A DNA stretch of 21,743 bases from an uncultured Muribaculaceae bacterium (GTDB lineage Bacteria; Bacteroidota; Bacteroidia; Bacteroidales; Muribaculaceae): NCBI GenBank assembly GCA_910587355.1, contig CAJUKF010000045.1, forward strand, positions 1-21,743, written 5' to 3'. The notes beneath the pieces are model-generated. The model saw only the letters and a program-made list of their open reading frames with translations, had not been told where the DNA came from and searched no databases. A program made the translations under genes and the position numbers. Below, piece after piece: positions 15,371-21,689 of the stretch (positions are counted from its first letter, which is position 1; each line of letters opens with the position of its first letter).

Positions 15371-16643
15371 GTCGCGTATATGCACGGCTGCGGTATGGCT
15401 GGCGCGGATTATAACCGGAGCCACTTTCGTCATATCAGGGTGGGCCAAGGCCATTGACCCGTGGGGGTTTATCATTAAAGTGGAAGAGTACCTCACGGTA
15501 TGGGGACTGTCGTTCCCGCGCGAGGTAGTGCTCACCGGGTGTGTCACACTCGCGTGTATCGAATTCTGCACCGGTGTGATGCTCGCCACAGGTTCGCTAA
15601 AGCGCTTCTCGGCCATGACCGGCCTCGCCATGATGGCAGTCATGCTCCCTCTGACCGTGTATATTTATTTCGCCGACCCGGTGTCGGACTGCGGATGTTT
15701 CGGAGATTTCATCGTTATAAGCAACGGTGCCACACTGCTTAAAAACATAGTGCTGACGGCACTCCTTGTATTCCTCCTTATAAAAGGCCCGTTGGTACGT
15801 GGTCTCTATCCGGCTCCGATTCAGTGGCTTGTGATAACAGTTACATTCGCTTTTCCCCTATGGCTTTCGTTTGTGGGCTATAATGTGCAGCCTGTGGTCG
15901 ATTTCCGTCCATACAAACTCGGTCAGCCCCTGTTCTCCGAGGATTCTGAGACACAGGAGCTCTACATATATGAGAAAAACGGCAAAAGGCAGACTTTTAC
16001 ACTTGATGCCCTGCCGGACAGTACGTGGACATTCGTCGATATGGAATGGACAGCCTCGGCTGCCGAACGCGGATTTCAGATTCTCGACAAGGACGGAAAT
16101 GATGTCGGCCCCGAACTGGCCAATGCCGATGTGCCGGTGCTCTATCTTGTCATAGCCGAGCCCGACATGCAGTTTCTCTCCCGTGCACACTATGTGAACC
16201 GGCTCAATGAATATGCTCTGGCGCATGGTGTTGAATTTGTAGCCCTTGTGGGCGCTACAGGAAGTGCGCTCGATTTATGGACCGAGCTTACGCGTCCGCG
16301 TTTCCCGGTCTATACAGTGGAGGACACGGCCCTTAAGCAGCTTGTGCGCGGCGATGGCGCCCTTGTCTATGTTTCCGGTGGGTTCGTGCGCTGGAAACGC
16401 ACTCTGCAGTCAATGGACATTTCCCTTTCCCTTACCGAAGACGAGGGAAATATCTTTGAAACAGGAGTGGAAGCAGTGGACAACGGGCGGCTGCACTCTG
16501 CCGCGCTGGGCATCTATATTGTGTCGCTCATAGCCATATATATGCTCAGTCTTTCGCCGCGGATGCTGCGTCTTTTTGTGCGGCGTCCAAAGCCCGACAA
16601 AGGAAATGCAGGCGAGAGCGATACTCAATTCAAAAAAAAATAG
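15354..16643 (+). CDS. DoxX/MauE family redox-associated membrane protein
   Basis: This 429-residue membrane protein has an N-terminal DoxX/MauE-type four-helix module (TM segments at roughly 11-30, 57-79, 86-106 and 127-145) with SGWAKAIDPWGF (28-39) and a paired-cysteine motif DCGCFGD (Cys113, Cys115). A fifth segment lies at about 156-175, then a soluble part of about 200 residues, and a last TM segment at about 381-403. The family is associated with quinone or thiol redox chemistry in the membrane; MauE-like proteins help disulfide formation. The soluble domain (VPVLYLVIAEPD ... VEFVALVGATG ... ALVYVSGGFVRW) has a thioredoxin-like layout without a CxxC, which is inference. Translation is coupled to the DUF1599 gene by a 17-bp overlap. 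Confidence 0.78.
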   Translation: MKTAVKSRICTAAVWLARIITGATFVISGWAKAIDPWGFIIKVEEYLTVWGLSFPREVVLTGCVTLACIEFCTGVMLATGSLKRFSAMTGLAMMAVMLPLTVYIYFADPVSDCGCFGDFIVISNGATLLKNIVLTALLVFLLIKGPLVRGLYPAPIQWLVITVTFAFPLWLSFVGYNVQPVVDFRPYKLGQPLFSEDSETQELYIYEKNGKRQTFTLDALPDSTWTFVDMEWTASAAERGFQILDKDGNDVGPELANADVPVLYLVIAEPDMQFLSRAHYVNRLNEYALAHGVEFVALVGATGSALDLWTELTRPRFPVYTVEDTALKQLVRGDGALVYVSGGFVRWKRTLQSMDISLSLTEDEGNIFETGVEAVDNGRLHSAALGIYIVSLIAIYMLSLSPRMLRLFVRRPKPDKGNAGESDTQFKKK

Positions 16644-16651
16644 TATCTTTG
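16644..16651 (+). promoter_or_regulatory. -7 box (TATCTTTG) for tpiA
   Basis: TATCTTTG directly follows the stop codon of the DoxX gene and fits TAnnTTTG. No TTTG occurs at the expected -33 distance; an A-tract precedes it. The predicted start near 16658 leaves a leader of about 40 nt before the tpiA ATG, giving this glycolytic gene its own promoter. Confidence 0.6.
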
Positions 16652-16697
16652 CGCCCGTAATACAGGCAAATATTGTAAAACATAAAAACCTCTGATA

Positions 16698-17453
16698 ATG
16701 AGAAAGAATATCGTGGCAGGCAACTGGAAAATGAACACTACAGTTCCCGAAGGTGTTGCCCTTGCTAAAGAAGTTTACGAAGCCCTCAAGGCTACAAAAG
16801 CCAACTGCGACGTAATTATCTGCACTCCTTTCACGCATCTTTGCCCCGTGGCAGCCGTTATCGACCAGAACGTTCTCGGTCTCGGTGCCGAAAACTGCGC
16901 AGACCACAAGTCGGGTGCATATACCGGCGAAGTTTCTGCTCCCATGGTAGCCTCGACAGGCGCAAAATACGTGATTCTCGGTCACAGCGAGCGTCGTCAG
17001 TACTACGGAGAAACCGCAGAGACACTGCGTGAGAAGGTAGCTCTCGCACTCGAAAACGGTCTTACCCCTATCTTCTGCATCGGTGAAGTTCTCGAGCAGC
17101 GCGATAACGGCACATACAACGAAGTTGTTGCAAAGCAGGTGGAAGAAGGCCTCTTCAACCTCAGCGCCGAAGATTTCGGCAAGGTGATTCTTGCTTACGA
17201 ACCCGTATGGGCTATCGGTACAGGCAAAACCGCCACTGCTGACCAGGCCGAAGACATGCACGCTCATATCCGTGCCACAGTGGCTGCAAAATACGGCAAG
17301 GAAGTAGCCGAGAATACCTCGATTCTATACGGTGGCAGCTGCAAGCCCTCAAACGCTGCAGAACTCTTCGCAAAACCCGACGTTGACGGCGGCCTCATCG
17401 GAGGTGCCGCACTCAAGTGCGCCGACTTTATGGGCATCGTCAAGGCTTTCTGA
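16698..17453 (+). CDS. tpiA: Triosephosphate isomerase
   Basis: This 251-residue TIM barrel interconverts dihydroxyacetone phosphate and glyceraldehyde 3-phosphate in the cytoplasm. All catalytic residues are visible: Lys11 in GNWKMN, His96 in ILGHSERR and Glu168 in AYEPVWAIGTGK, the last leading into flexible loop 6. ILYGGSCKPSNA and GLIGGAAL form the phosphate-binding end. Length is normal. Codon use is biased toward the ending C/G choices typical of a highly expressed gene. It has its own -7 box and is followed by a strong GC-rich hairpin. Confidence 0.98.
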   Translation: MRKNIVAGNWKMNTTVPEGVALAKEVYEALKATKANCDVIICTPFTHLCPVAAVIDQNVLGLGAENCADHKSGAYTGEVSAPMVASTGAKYVILGHSERRQYYGETAETLREKVALALENGLTPIFCIGEVLEQRDNGTYNEVVAKQVEEGLFNLSAEDFGKVILAYEPVWAIGTGKTATADQAEDMHAHIRATVAAKYGKEVAENTSILYGGSCKPSNAAELFAKPDVDGGLIGGAALKCADFMGIVKAF

Positions 17454-17487
17454 ACAGAGAACCTCAGATAAACTTTTTTCTGCGATA

Positions 17488-17517
17488 CGGCCGGAAGCCT
17501 TTCCGCGCTTCCGGCCG
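17488..17517 (+). terminator. Strong GC hairpin after tpiA
   Basis: CGGCCGGAAG (17488-17497) and CTTCCGGCCG (17508-17517) make a perfect 10-bp stem with a 10-nt loop, 34 nt after the tpiA stop. Only a weak T-containing tail follows, so it may be a leaky terminator that lowers readthrough into the SPOR and folE genes, for which I see no other promoter. Confidence 0.6.
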
Positions 17518-17541
17518 CTTCGCTAATTGATATTCATAACT

Positions 17542-18042
17542 ATGAAGATGGCCGTATTTATCCGTTCGACATTCTGCGCAATCGTGCTTTTTGCTGCGGC
17601 AATGACTGCTGCGGCAGAAAACGTAGTATCAATCTGTGCTCAAATCAACGCGTCAGGCAATATCCGCATCGACCAGCCTGAAGCATTGCTGCGCTTGCTT
17701 GAATATACTCCTGCGGCCATCGTACCTGAGAACGGAGAAAATGCGGCAGAGCATCATCGTACAGCCACGTCTGTCCGTACCGGTTACCGGGTACAGGTTT
17801 TCGACGACAACAATCCCCGCACGGCCCGCAGCGAGGCCGAGAGTGCAAACCGACGCATAAGCGCTTCGTTTCCGCAGTTGCGCAGCTATATGACTTTCAA
17901 CTCGCCTTACTGGCGTGTGAAGGTGGGTGATTTCCGTACGCGTGGCGAAGCCGAAGCCGCGCTGGCCGAAATCCGTGCCGCGTTTCCCTATCTTGCGCCC
18001 TATCTGAGGGTTGTCCGCGATAAAATAAACATAGTCGACTGA
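17542..18042 (+). CDS. SPOR-domain protein, exported
   Basis: This 166-residue protein has a signal peptide (hydrophobic core from about residue 7 to 20, likely cleavage after AMTAAA) and a C-terminal SPOR domain from about residue 80: YRVQVFDDNNPRTARSEAESANRRISASFPQ, YMTFNSPYWRVKVGDFRTRGEAEAALAEI. SPOR domains bind peptidoglycan stripped of stem peptides, often at division sites, so the protein probably sits in the periplasm on the cell wall. The ATG at 17542 was preferred to an in-frame TTG at 17527 because it begins a clean signal peptide. The stop is one base before the folE ATG. Confidence 0.87.
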   Translation: MKMAVFIRSTFCAIVLFAAAMTAAAENVVSICAQINASGNIRIDQPEALLRLLEYTPAAIVPENGENAAEHHRTATSVRTGYRVQVFDDNNPRTARSEAESANRRISASFPQLRSYMTFNSPYWRVKVGDFRTRGEAEAALAEIRAAFPYLAPYLRVVRDKINIVD

Positions 18043-18043
18043 T

Positions 18044-18619
18044 ATGCAGCAATTGAGCGAGCAGCAACGTATCGATGCCGTGGCATCGCACATTAAATCG
18101 ATTATCGAACTTCTTGGTGAGAATCCCGACCGCGAGGGGCTTGTGAAAACTCCCGTCCGTGCAGCCAAAGCCCTGTGGTTCCTTACCTCAGGCTACCGTG
18201 CCGATGCCGATGCGATAATGGAGCAGGCTCTATTCGAGCATGAAGGCTCGCGCATGATTATTGTGCGCGACATCGAATTCTACTCCATGTGCGAGCATCA
18301 TATCCTACCTTTCTTCGGCAAGGTGAGCATCGGCTATATTCCTTCTGACAAAATCGTCGGCCTCAGTAAGCTGGCCCGTATTGTAAACGTGTTCGCGCGC
18401 CGTCTTCAGATTCAGGAGCGTTTTACCGCCCAGATATGTGACGAAGTGCTCAAGGCCACCGGTGCCAAAGGCGTGATTGTGGAGTGTTCGGGCGAACATC
18501 TGTGCATGAAGATGCGCGGTGTGGAGAAGCAGCATGCCGCTACGGTCACCACTCACTATAACGGCATTTTCGACGGCAATCCTGCGCTCCGTACGGAATT
18601 TTTCCAGTCGTTGCGCTAA
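18044..18619 (+). CDS. folE: GTP cyclohydrolase I
   Basis: This 191-residue enzyme converts GTP to 7,8-dihydroneopterin triphosphate, the first step of tetrahydrofolate synthesis. The zinc ligands are Cys83 and His86 in SMCEHHILPFFGK and Cys154 in SGEHLCMKMRGVE. NPDREGLVKTPVRAAKA (27-43) and GLSKLARIVNVFARRLQIQERFT (106-128) are the family signatures. Length and motif order are normal for the type IA zinc enzyme. It starts one base after the SPOR gene stop and is followed by a hairpin. Confidence 0.97.
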   Translation: MQQLSEQQRIDAVASHIKSIIELLGENPDREGLVKTPVRAAKALWFLTSGYRADADAIMEQALFEHEGSRMIIVRDIEFYSMCEHHILPFFGKVSIGYIPSDKIVGLSKLARIVNVFARRLQIQERFTAQICDEVLKATGAKGVIVECSGEHLCMKMRGVEKQHAATVTTHYNGIFDGNPALRTEFFQSLR

Positions 18620-18645
18620 TAATCCTTACTGTATTTCAATGGCAG

Positions 18646-18666
18646 CCGCAAAGAAATTTTTTGCGG
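18646..18666 (+). terminator. Hairpin after folE, probable terminator
   Basis: CCGCAAA (18646-18652) pairs with TTTGCGG (18660-18666) with a 7-nt loop, 26 nt after the folE stop. The tail (TCGTTTGATTG) is moderately T-rich. It probably separates folE from the thioredoxin cassette; no confident promoter is seen in the remaining 90 bp before that cassette. Confidence 0.45.
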
Positions 18667-18755
18667 TCGTTTGATTGTGTCCGTACATCGGAGTTGAAAC
18701 CATAATGCCACGTCGGGTGTTATGGAATAAACAAAACTTATAATCTGACATAACT

Positions 18756-19052
18756 ATGACATACTCCGATGTGATTAAAAGTGACAAAGTCGTTCTTGTG
18801 GAATTCTATGCCTCATGGTGTCCCCATTGCCAAAGAATGATGCCCGTGGTAGCGCAGGTAAAGGAATTGCTTGCCGGCCGCGTTCCTGTGTATCAGTTCG
18901 ATATCGACCAGAATAACGAGAGTGCGGAAGAAGCCGGTGTCAACTCGATTCCCACATTCATAATCTATCGTGACGGAACACCGGTGTGGCGCCAGAGCGG
19001 CGAAATCGATGGCGAGGCTTTGTTGGGTAAGGTGGAAAGCTTCATGAAATAA
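18756..19052 (+). CDS. Thioredoxin-like protein, WCPHC active site
   Basis: This 98-residue single-domain thioredoxin fold protein has VVLVEFYASWCPHCQRMMP (12-30), with redox cysteines Cys22 and Cys25, and the cis-proline Pro66 in VNSIPTF. CPHC rather than the usual CGPC is the dipeptide of DsbA-like oxidants and usually raises the redox potential. There is no signal peptide, so it should be cytosolic. The stop TAA shares its last A with the ATG of the VKOR gene, and a small ORF follows that gene with a 4-bp overlap, so all three appear translationally coupled. It may exchange electrons with the VKOR partner, or with its cytosolic N-terminal domain. Confidence 0.9.
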   Translation: MTYSDVIKSDKVVLVEFYASWCPHCQRMMPVVAQVKELLAGRVPVYQFDIDQNNESAEEAGVNSIPTFIIYRDGTPVWRQSGEIDGEALLGKVESFMK

Positions 19053-20050
19053 TGACGGACGTCACCATTTTTTCGGATTTTCTGCGCGAGCTCGGCGTAA
19101 GGCATACCTCCGGCTTTTCAAACGGGGAGTTCCATTCAATGTCGTTCAATTCGCTCTTCGGGCTCTCCAAGCTTCTTGATGCCTATAACATCAGGAACCG
19201 GAGTTATATGCTCGGTGATAAGAGTGAGATGTCGGAGATTGCCGCTCCGTTTCTCGCGCAGACCGATGGCGGATTCGTGATTGTGACCTCCATTGACCGT
19301 AATACTGTCGGTTATCTTACTCAGGGAGTGCCCGAAAAAATGCCGTTCGGCGATTTTGTCAACGCTGCGACGGGAGTTGTGCTGTGTGCTTTTCCCGATG
19401 AAAATTCTGTCGAGCCCGATTATTCGGCTCATAGGCGAGACGAGATAATATCGGTTGCGAAAAAATGGATTTTGCTTGCGACGCTCGCTTTCATCTTCCT
19501 CTATCTGTTCATTGCCAACGGCATTGGGCGCCATGTGTCTACAGTGCTTGTGACGATTCTGGATATGGTCGGGCTGTATATGTCGTATCTGCTTATGCAG
19601 AAATCGCTTAACATCGACAGTGGGGCAGCCGACAATGTGTGCAAGGCGATTGAAGCCGGAGGATGCGACAGTGTTCTCGCCACAAAAGCCTCTAAGTTTT
19701 TCGGTATTTTCGGCTGGAGTGAAGTGGGATTCTCTTACTTCTCCGTAAGTCTTCTCGCACTGCTGATATTCCCCGAATACATAGGCTATCTTGCGCTTTG
19801 CAACGTTTGCTGCCTTCCGTTCTCGTTCTGGAGCGTATGGTATCAGAAATACCGCGCCAAAGCATGGTGTACGCTGTGTCTGAGCGTGCAGGGCACTCTA
19901 TGGCTGCTGTTCTTCTGCTATCTCGGCGGGGGCTGGCTAAGGGAGGCATTGCCGCTTACAATCAATTTTTTCGTACTCGGAGCAACGTATCTGGCCGTAC
20001 TGCTGCTTATCAACCGGCTTTCACCTTTGATTGACAAAACAGAAAAATGA
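19052..20050 (+). CDS. VKOR-family membrane protein with N-terminal C39-peptidase-like domain
   Basis: This 332-residue protein has two parts. Residues 1-125 resemble a C39 (bacteriocin-leader) peptidase domain: MSFNSLFGLSKLLDAYNI, GGFVIVTSID and PFGDFVNAATGVVLCAFP follow the C39 order, but no Cys or His stands at the expected catalytic positions, so it is probably a non-cleaving domain. Residues 137-325 form a VKOR module with about six TM segments. It keeps the loop cysteines Cys197 and Cys205 and the active-site pair Cys273/Cys276 in AWCTLCLSVQ, plus an extra CNVCC at 250-254. VKOR enzymes oxidise thiols and pass electrons to quinone. The gene overlaps thioredoxin by 1 bp and the 42-codon ORF by 4 bp. 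The VKOR call is firm; the C39 relation rests on my reading of weak similarity. Confidence 0.85.
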   Translation: MTDVTIFSDFLRELGVRHTSGFSNGEFHSMSFNSLFGLSKLLDAYNIRNRSYMLGDKSEMSEIAAPFLAQTDGGFVIVTSIDRNTVGYLTQGVPEKMPFGDFVNAATGVVLCAFPDENSVEPDYSAHRRDEIISVAKKWILLATLAFIFLYLFIANGIGRHVSTVLVTILDMVGLYMSYLLMQKSLNIDSGAADNVCKAIEAGGCDSVLATKASKFFGIFGWSEVGFSYFSVSLLALLIFPEYIGYLALCNVCCLPFSFWSVWYQKYRAKAWCTLCLSVQGTLWLLFFCYLGGGWLREALPLTINFFVLGATYLAVLLLINRLSPLIDKTEK

Positions 20051-20175
20051 AAGAGCCTAAACACATACCCGAACCGACGCTGAAAAGCGCCACAGCGCTC
20101 AGCGCGATTGAAATGAACAAAATTCGCTTCTCTTCCAAAAGGACACTTCTCACGCCCGAAAGGCTGAAGAACTGA
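20047..20175 (+). CDS. Small ORF, 42 aa, leader-like peptide
   Basis: The ATG sits in the ATGA overlap with the VKOR stop, a strong sign of real, coupled translation. The product is basic and without cysteines. Its centre, TALSAIEMNKIRF (16-28), resembles the LS..EMN.I/L pattern just before the Gly-Gly of Bacteroidales peptide precursors (the TIGR04149 type), but the Gly-Gly is missing and SSKRTLLTPERLKN follows to the stop. With no cysteine it is not itself a disulfide substrate. It may be a diverged leader peptide, a binding partner of the C39-like domain, or a small regulator. A GC hairpin follows 70 bp downstream. I do not recognise a characterised homologue. Confidence 0.6.
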   Translation: MKEPKHIPEPTLKSATALSAIEMNKIRFSSKRTLLTPERLKN

Positions 20176-20245
20176 GCGGAAGACCTAAATGAAATACATG
20201 TCCTTTGAGGAGTGTTGCTTTCTTTTAGAATTTATATCTTAGGAT

Positions 20246-20270
20246 ATGTGCCGGCGGCAACGCGGCACAT
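20246..20270 (+). terminator. Hairpin after the thioredoxin-VKOR cassette
   Basis: ATGTGCCG (20246-20253) and CGGCACAT (20263-20270) form a perfect 8-bp stem with a 9-nt loop, 70 bp after the small ORF and ahead of the rpsU promoter. The tail TGTCTCACCG has few Ts. Position favours a terminator; sequence alone does not prove it. Confidence 0.45.
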
Positions 20271-20336
20271 TGTCTCACCGTCGGTTGTGTTTAAGGAAAT
20301 TTTTCTTTGACAAGCGAAAAAAAAGTGCGATAAAGT

Positions 20337-20367
20337 TTTGGGATGTAATAGAAAATTCGTAATTTTG
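20337..20367 (+). promoter_or_regulatory. Bacteroidota-type promoter for rpsU
   Basis: TTTG (20337-20340), 19 bases, TAATTTTG (20360-20367): a complete match to the Bacteroides consensus. The transcript would start near 20374, about 35 nt before the rpsU ATG. The leader is A-rich, as usual for strongly translated Bacteroidota genes that lack a Shine-Dalgarno sequence. Confidence 0.85.
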
Positions 20368-20408
20368 CCCCGCTAAAATATGCAAAATCAAAAATATCAC
20401 CATATAAT

Positions 20409-20600
20409 ATGATTATCGTACAAGTAAAAGAAGGCGAGCTCATCGAACGAGCACTCAAGAAATTTAAACGTAAATTTGAAAAAACAGGCATTGTAAAGGA
20501 ACTCCGCAGCCGTCAGGCTTTCCAGAAGCCCTCTGTCACCAACCGCAAGAAGATGATGAAGGCTATCTACGTGCAGCACCTTCGTGCTAACGAGGATTAA
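20409..20600 (+). CDS. rpsU: 30S ribosomal protein S21
   Basis: This 63-residue, very basic protein matches bS21: MIIVQVKEGELIERALKKFKRKFEKTGIV followed by an Arg/Lys-rich helix (ELRSRQAFQKPSVTNRKKMMKAIY). S21 sits near the 16S rRNA 3' end and the mRNA exit platform; in Bacteroidota it is part of the site that masks the anti-Shine-Dalgarno sequence. The gene is monocistronic, with its own consensus promoter and an intrinsic terminator 26 nt after the stop. Confidence 0.97.
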   Translation: MIIVQVKEGELIERALKKFKRKFEKTGIVKELRSRQAFQKPSVTNRKKMMKAIYVQHLRANED

Positions 20601-20625
20601 TTCTTTCGCTTTCTACACAGCATAC

Positions 20626-20659
20626 GGTCTCTGTCGCAAGTCGGCGGAGACCTTTTTTT
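20626..20659 (+). terminator. Intrinsic terminator of rpsU
   Basis: GGTCTC (20626-20631) pairs with GAGACC (20647-20652), and a run of seven Ts (20653-20659 reads TTTTTTT then A) follows at once. This is the clearest plus-strand intrinsic terminator in the window. Confidence 0.85.
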
Positions 20660-20737
20660 ATGCCGGAATGTCCGACGGACAGAAAGCAAAGAGACATTAA
20701 ATTTCAATGTAACGCGCTGTTTGTTAGCAAAAAAGTG

Positions 20738-20762
20738 TAACTTTGCGTATTGGCATATACGC
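20738..20762 (+). promoter_or_regulatory. -7 box and adjoining inverted repeat upstream of the KilA-N gene
   Basis: TAACTTTG (20738-20745) fits TAnnTTTG and would start a transcript near 20752, about 70 nt before the ATG. No TTTG lies at the normal -33 spacing. Right at the predicted start, GCGTAT (20745-20750) and ATACGC (20757-20762) form an inverted repeat with 6 nt between arms, which could act as an operator or an early hairpin. Confidence 0.5.
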
Positions 20763-20820
20763 CAGAACTGAAACTTTGACATTCACGTAATAATTAACAA
20801 CTGAATAAAGAAAAAATGTT

Positions 20821-21636
20821 ATGACAAAAATCACCGTAAAGGATACAGAAGTCAATGTGATAAAAGTAAATGGCGAGGACTATATCTGCCTGACAGATAT
20901 GTTACGTGCCAAAGACGGAGATTTTTTCATAACCGACTGGCTGCGTAATCGCAACACTCTTGAATACATCGGCATTTGGGAGAAAGTGTATAATCCTGAT
21001 TTTAATTATGGCGAATTCGCCATAATTAGAAATCAGTCCGGACTCAATAGTTTCAAAATAAGCGTCAAGGAATTTGCGGCAAGGACAAATGCAATAAGCG
21101 TTCAGGCAAAGGCCGGTCGATATGGCGGTACGTACGCCCATAAGGATATTGCCTTTGAATTTGCGATGTGGATTAGCCCTGAGTTCAAAATCTACATCGT
21201 CAAGGAATTTCAGCGGCTGAAGACGGAGGAACAGCGGTTATTGGGTTGGTCGGCGAGACGAGAGCTGTCGAAAATTAATTACCGCATACATACCGATGCG
21301 ATAAAGCAAAACCTTATTCCTTCGGAGGTTACACCGACACAGGCAAGTATGATTTACGCCAACGAAGCCGATGTGCTGAATGTGGCGATGTTCGGTATAA
21401 CGGCAAAACAATGGCGCGATGCTCACCCCGATATGAAGGGTAATATACGCGATTACGCCTCAATAAACGAGCTTATCTGCCTGTCGAATATGGAAAATCT
21501 CAACGCGGTTTTCATCGGGCAGGGGATGACGCAAAGCGAGCGGCTTGTGAAACTGAATCAGATAGCCATTCATCAGATGAGCGTACTGGAAAGCGGTGAC
21601 AATGATAGAAAACTACTGAAATATTCTGATATATAG
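20821..21636 (+). CDS. KilA-N domain DNA-binding protein
   Basis: This 271-residue protein has a KilA-N domain over about residues 5-130: YICLTDMLRAKDGDFFITDWLRNRNTLEYIGIWE, FNYGEFAIIRNQSGLNSFKISVKEF, then GRYGGTYAHKDIAFEFAMWISPEFKIYIVKEFQRL. KilA-N is a DNA-binding fold found in phage and large-DNA-virus proteins and in many Bacteroides chromosomes. The C-terminal half (about 136-271) is the region usually attached to it in these proteins, containing NEADVLNVAMFGITAKQWR and a helical end; its function is unknown. Monocistronic, with its own -7 box, placed between rpsU and the 3' end of tRNA-Leu, a common landing site for mobile elements, though no integrase is in view. A perfect 26-bp palindrome lies inside the gene. 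Confidence 0.88.
   Translation: MTKITVKDTEVNVIKVNGEDYICLTDMLRAKDGDFFITDWLRNRNTLEYIGIWEKVYNPDFNYGEFAIIRNQSGLNSFKISVKEFAARTNAISVQAKAGRYGGTYAHKDIAFEFAMWISPEFKIYIVKEFQRLKTEEQRLLGWSARRELSKINYRIHTDAIKQNLIPSEVTPTQASMIYANEADVLNVAMFGITAKQWRDAHPDMKGNIRDYASINELICLSNMENLNAVFIGQGMTQSERLVKLNQIAIHQMSVLESGDNDRKLLKYSDI
21003..21028. repeat. Perfect 26-bp palindrome inside the KilA-N gene
   Basis: The half-site TAATTATGGCGAA is followed with no spacer by its exact reverse complement, and symmetry ends at both outer bases. It encodes the region around NYGEFAII, which is conserved in this protein family, so part of the symmetry is fixed by coding. It could fold as a hairpin in mRNA or serve as a dimeric protein site. 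Confidence 0.9.
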
Positions 21637-21648
21637 AATTGATGCAAA

Positions 21649-21688
21649 AAACAATCCGCAAATCACCGAAGTAACTTGCGGATTGTTT
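21649..21688 (-). terminator. UUCG-capped terminator of tRNA-Leu
   Basis: On the minus strand AAACAATCCGCAA and TTGCGGATTGTTT form a perfect 13-bp stem; the 14 bases between them pair further (GTTAC/GTGAT with wobbles) to close a C(UUCG)G tetraloop, giving about 18 bp in all. The stem runs into a T stretch on the minus strand. It begins one or two bases after the tRNA and also faces the convergent KilA-N gene, whose stop is 12 bp away, so it may act in both directions. Confidence 0.88.
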
Positions 21689-21689
21689 G

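Noticed and set aside
20189..20242. A 17-codon ORF with a Cys-Cys pair just after the 42-codon ORF
   Set aside because: Very short, not coupled to the upstream stop, and without a recognisable motif; it is likely chance.
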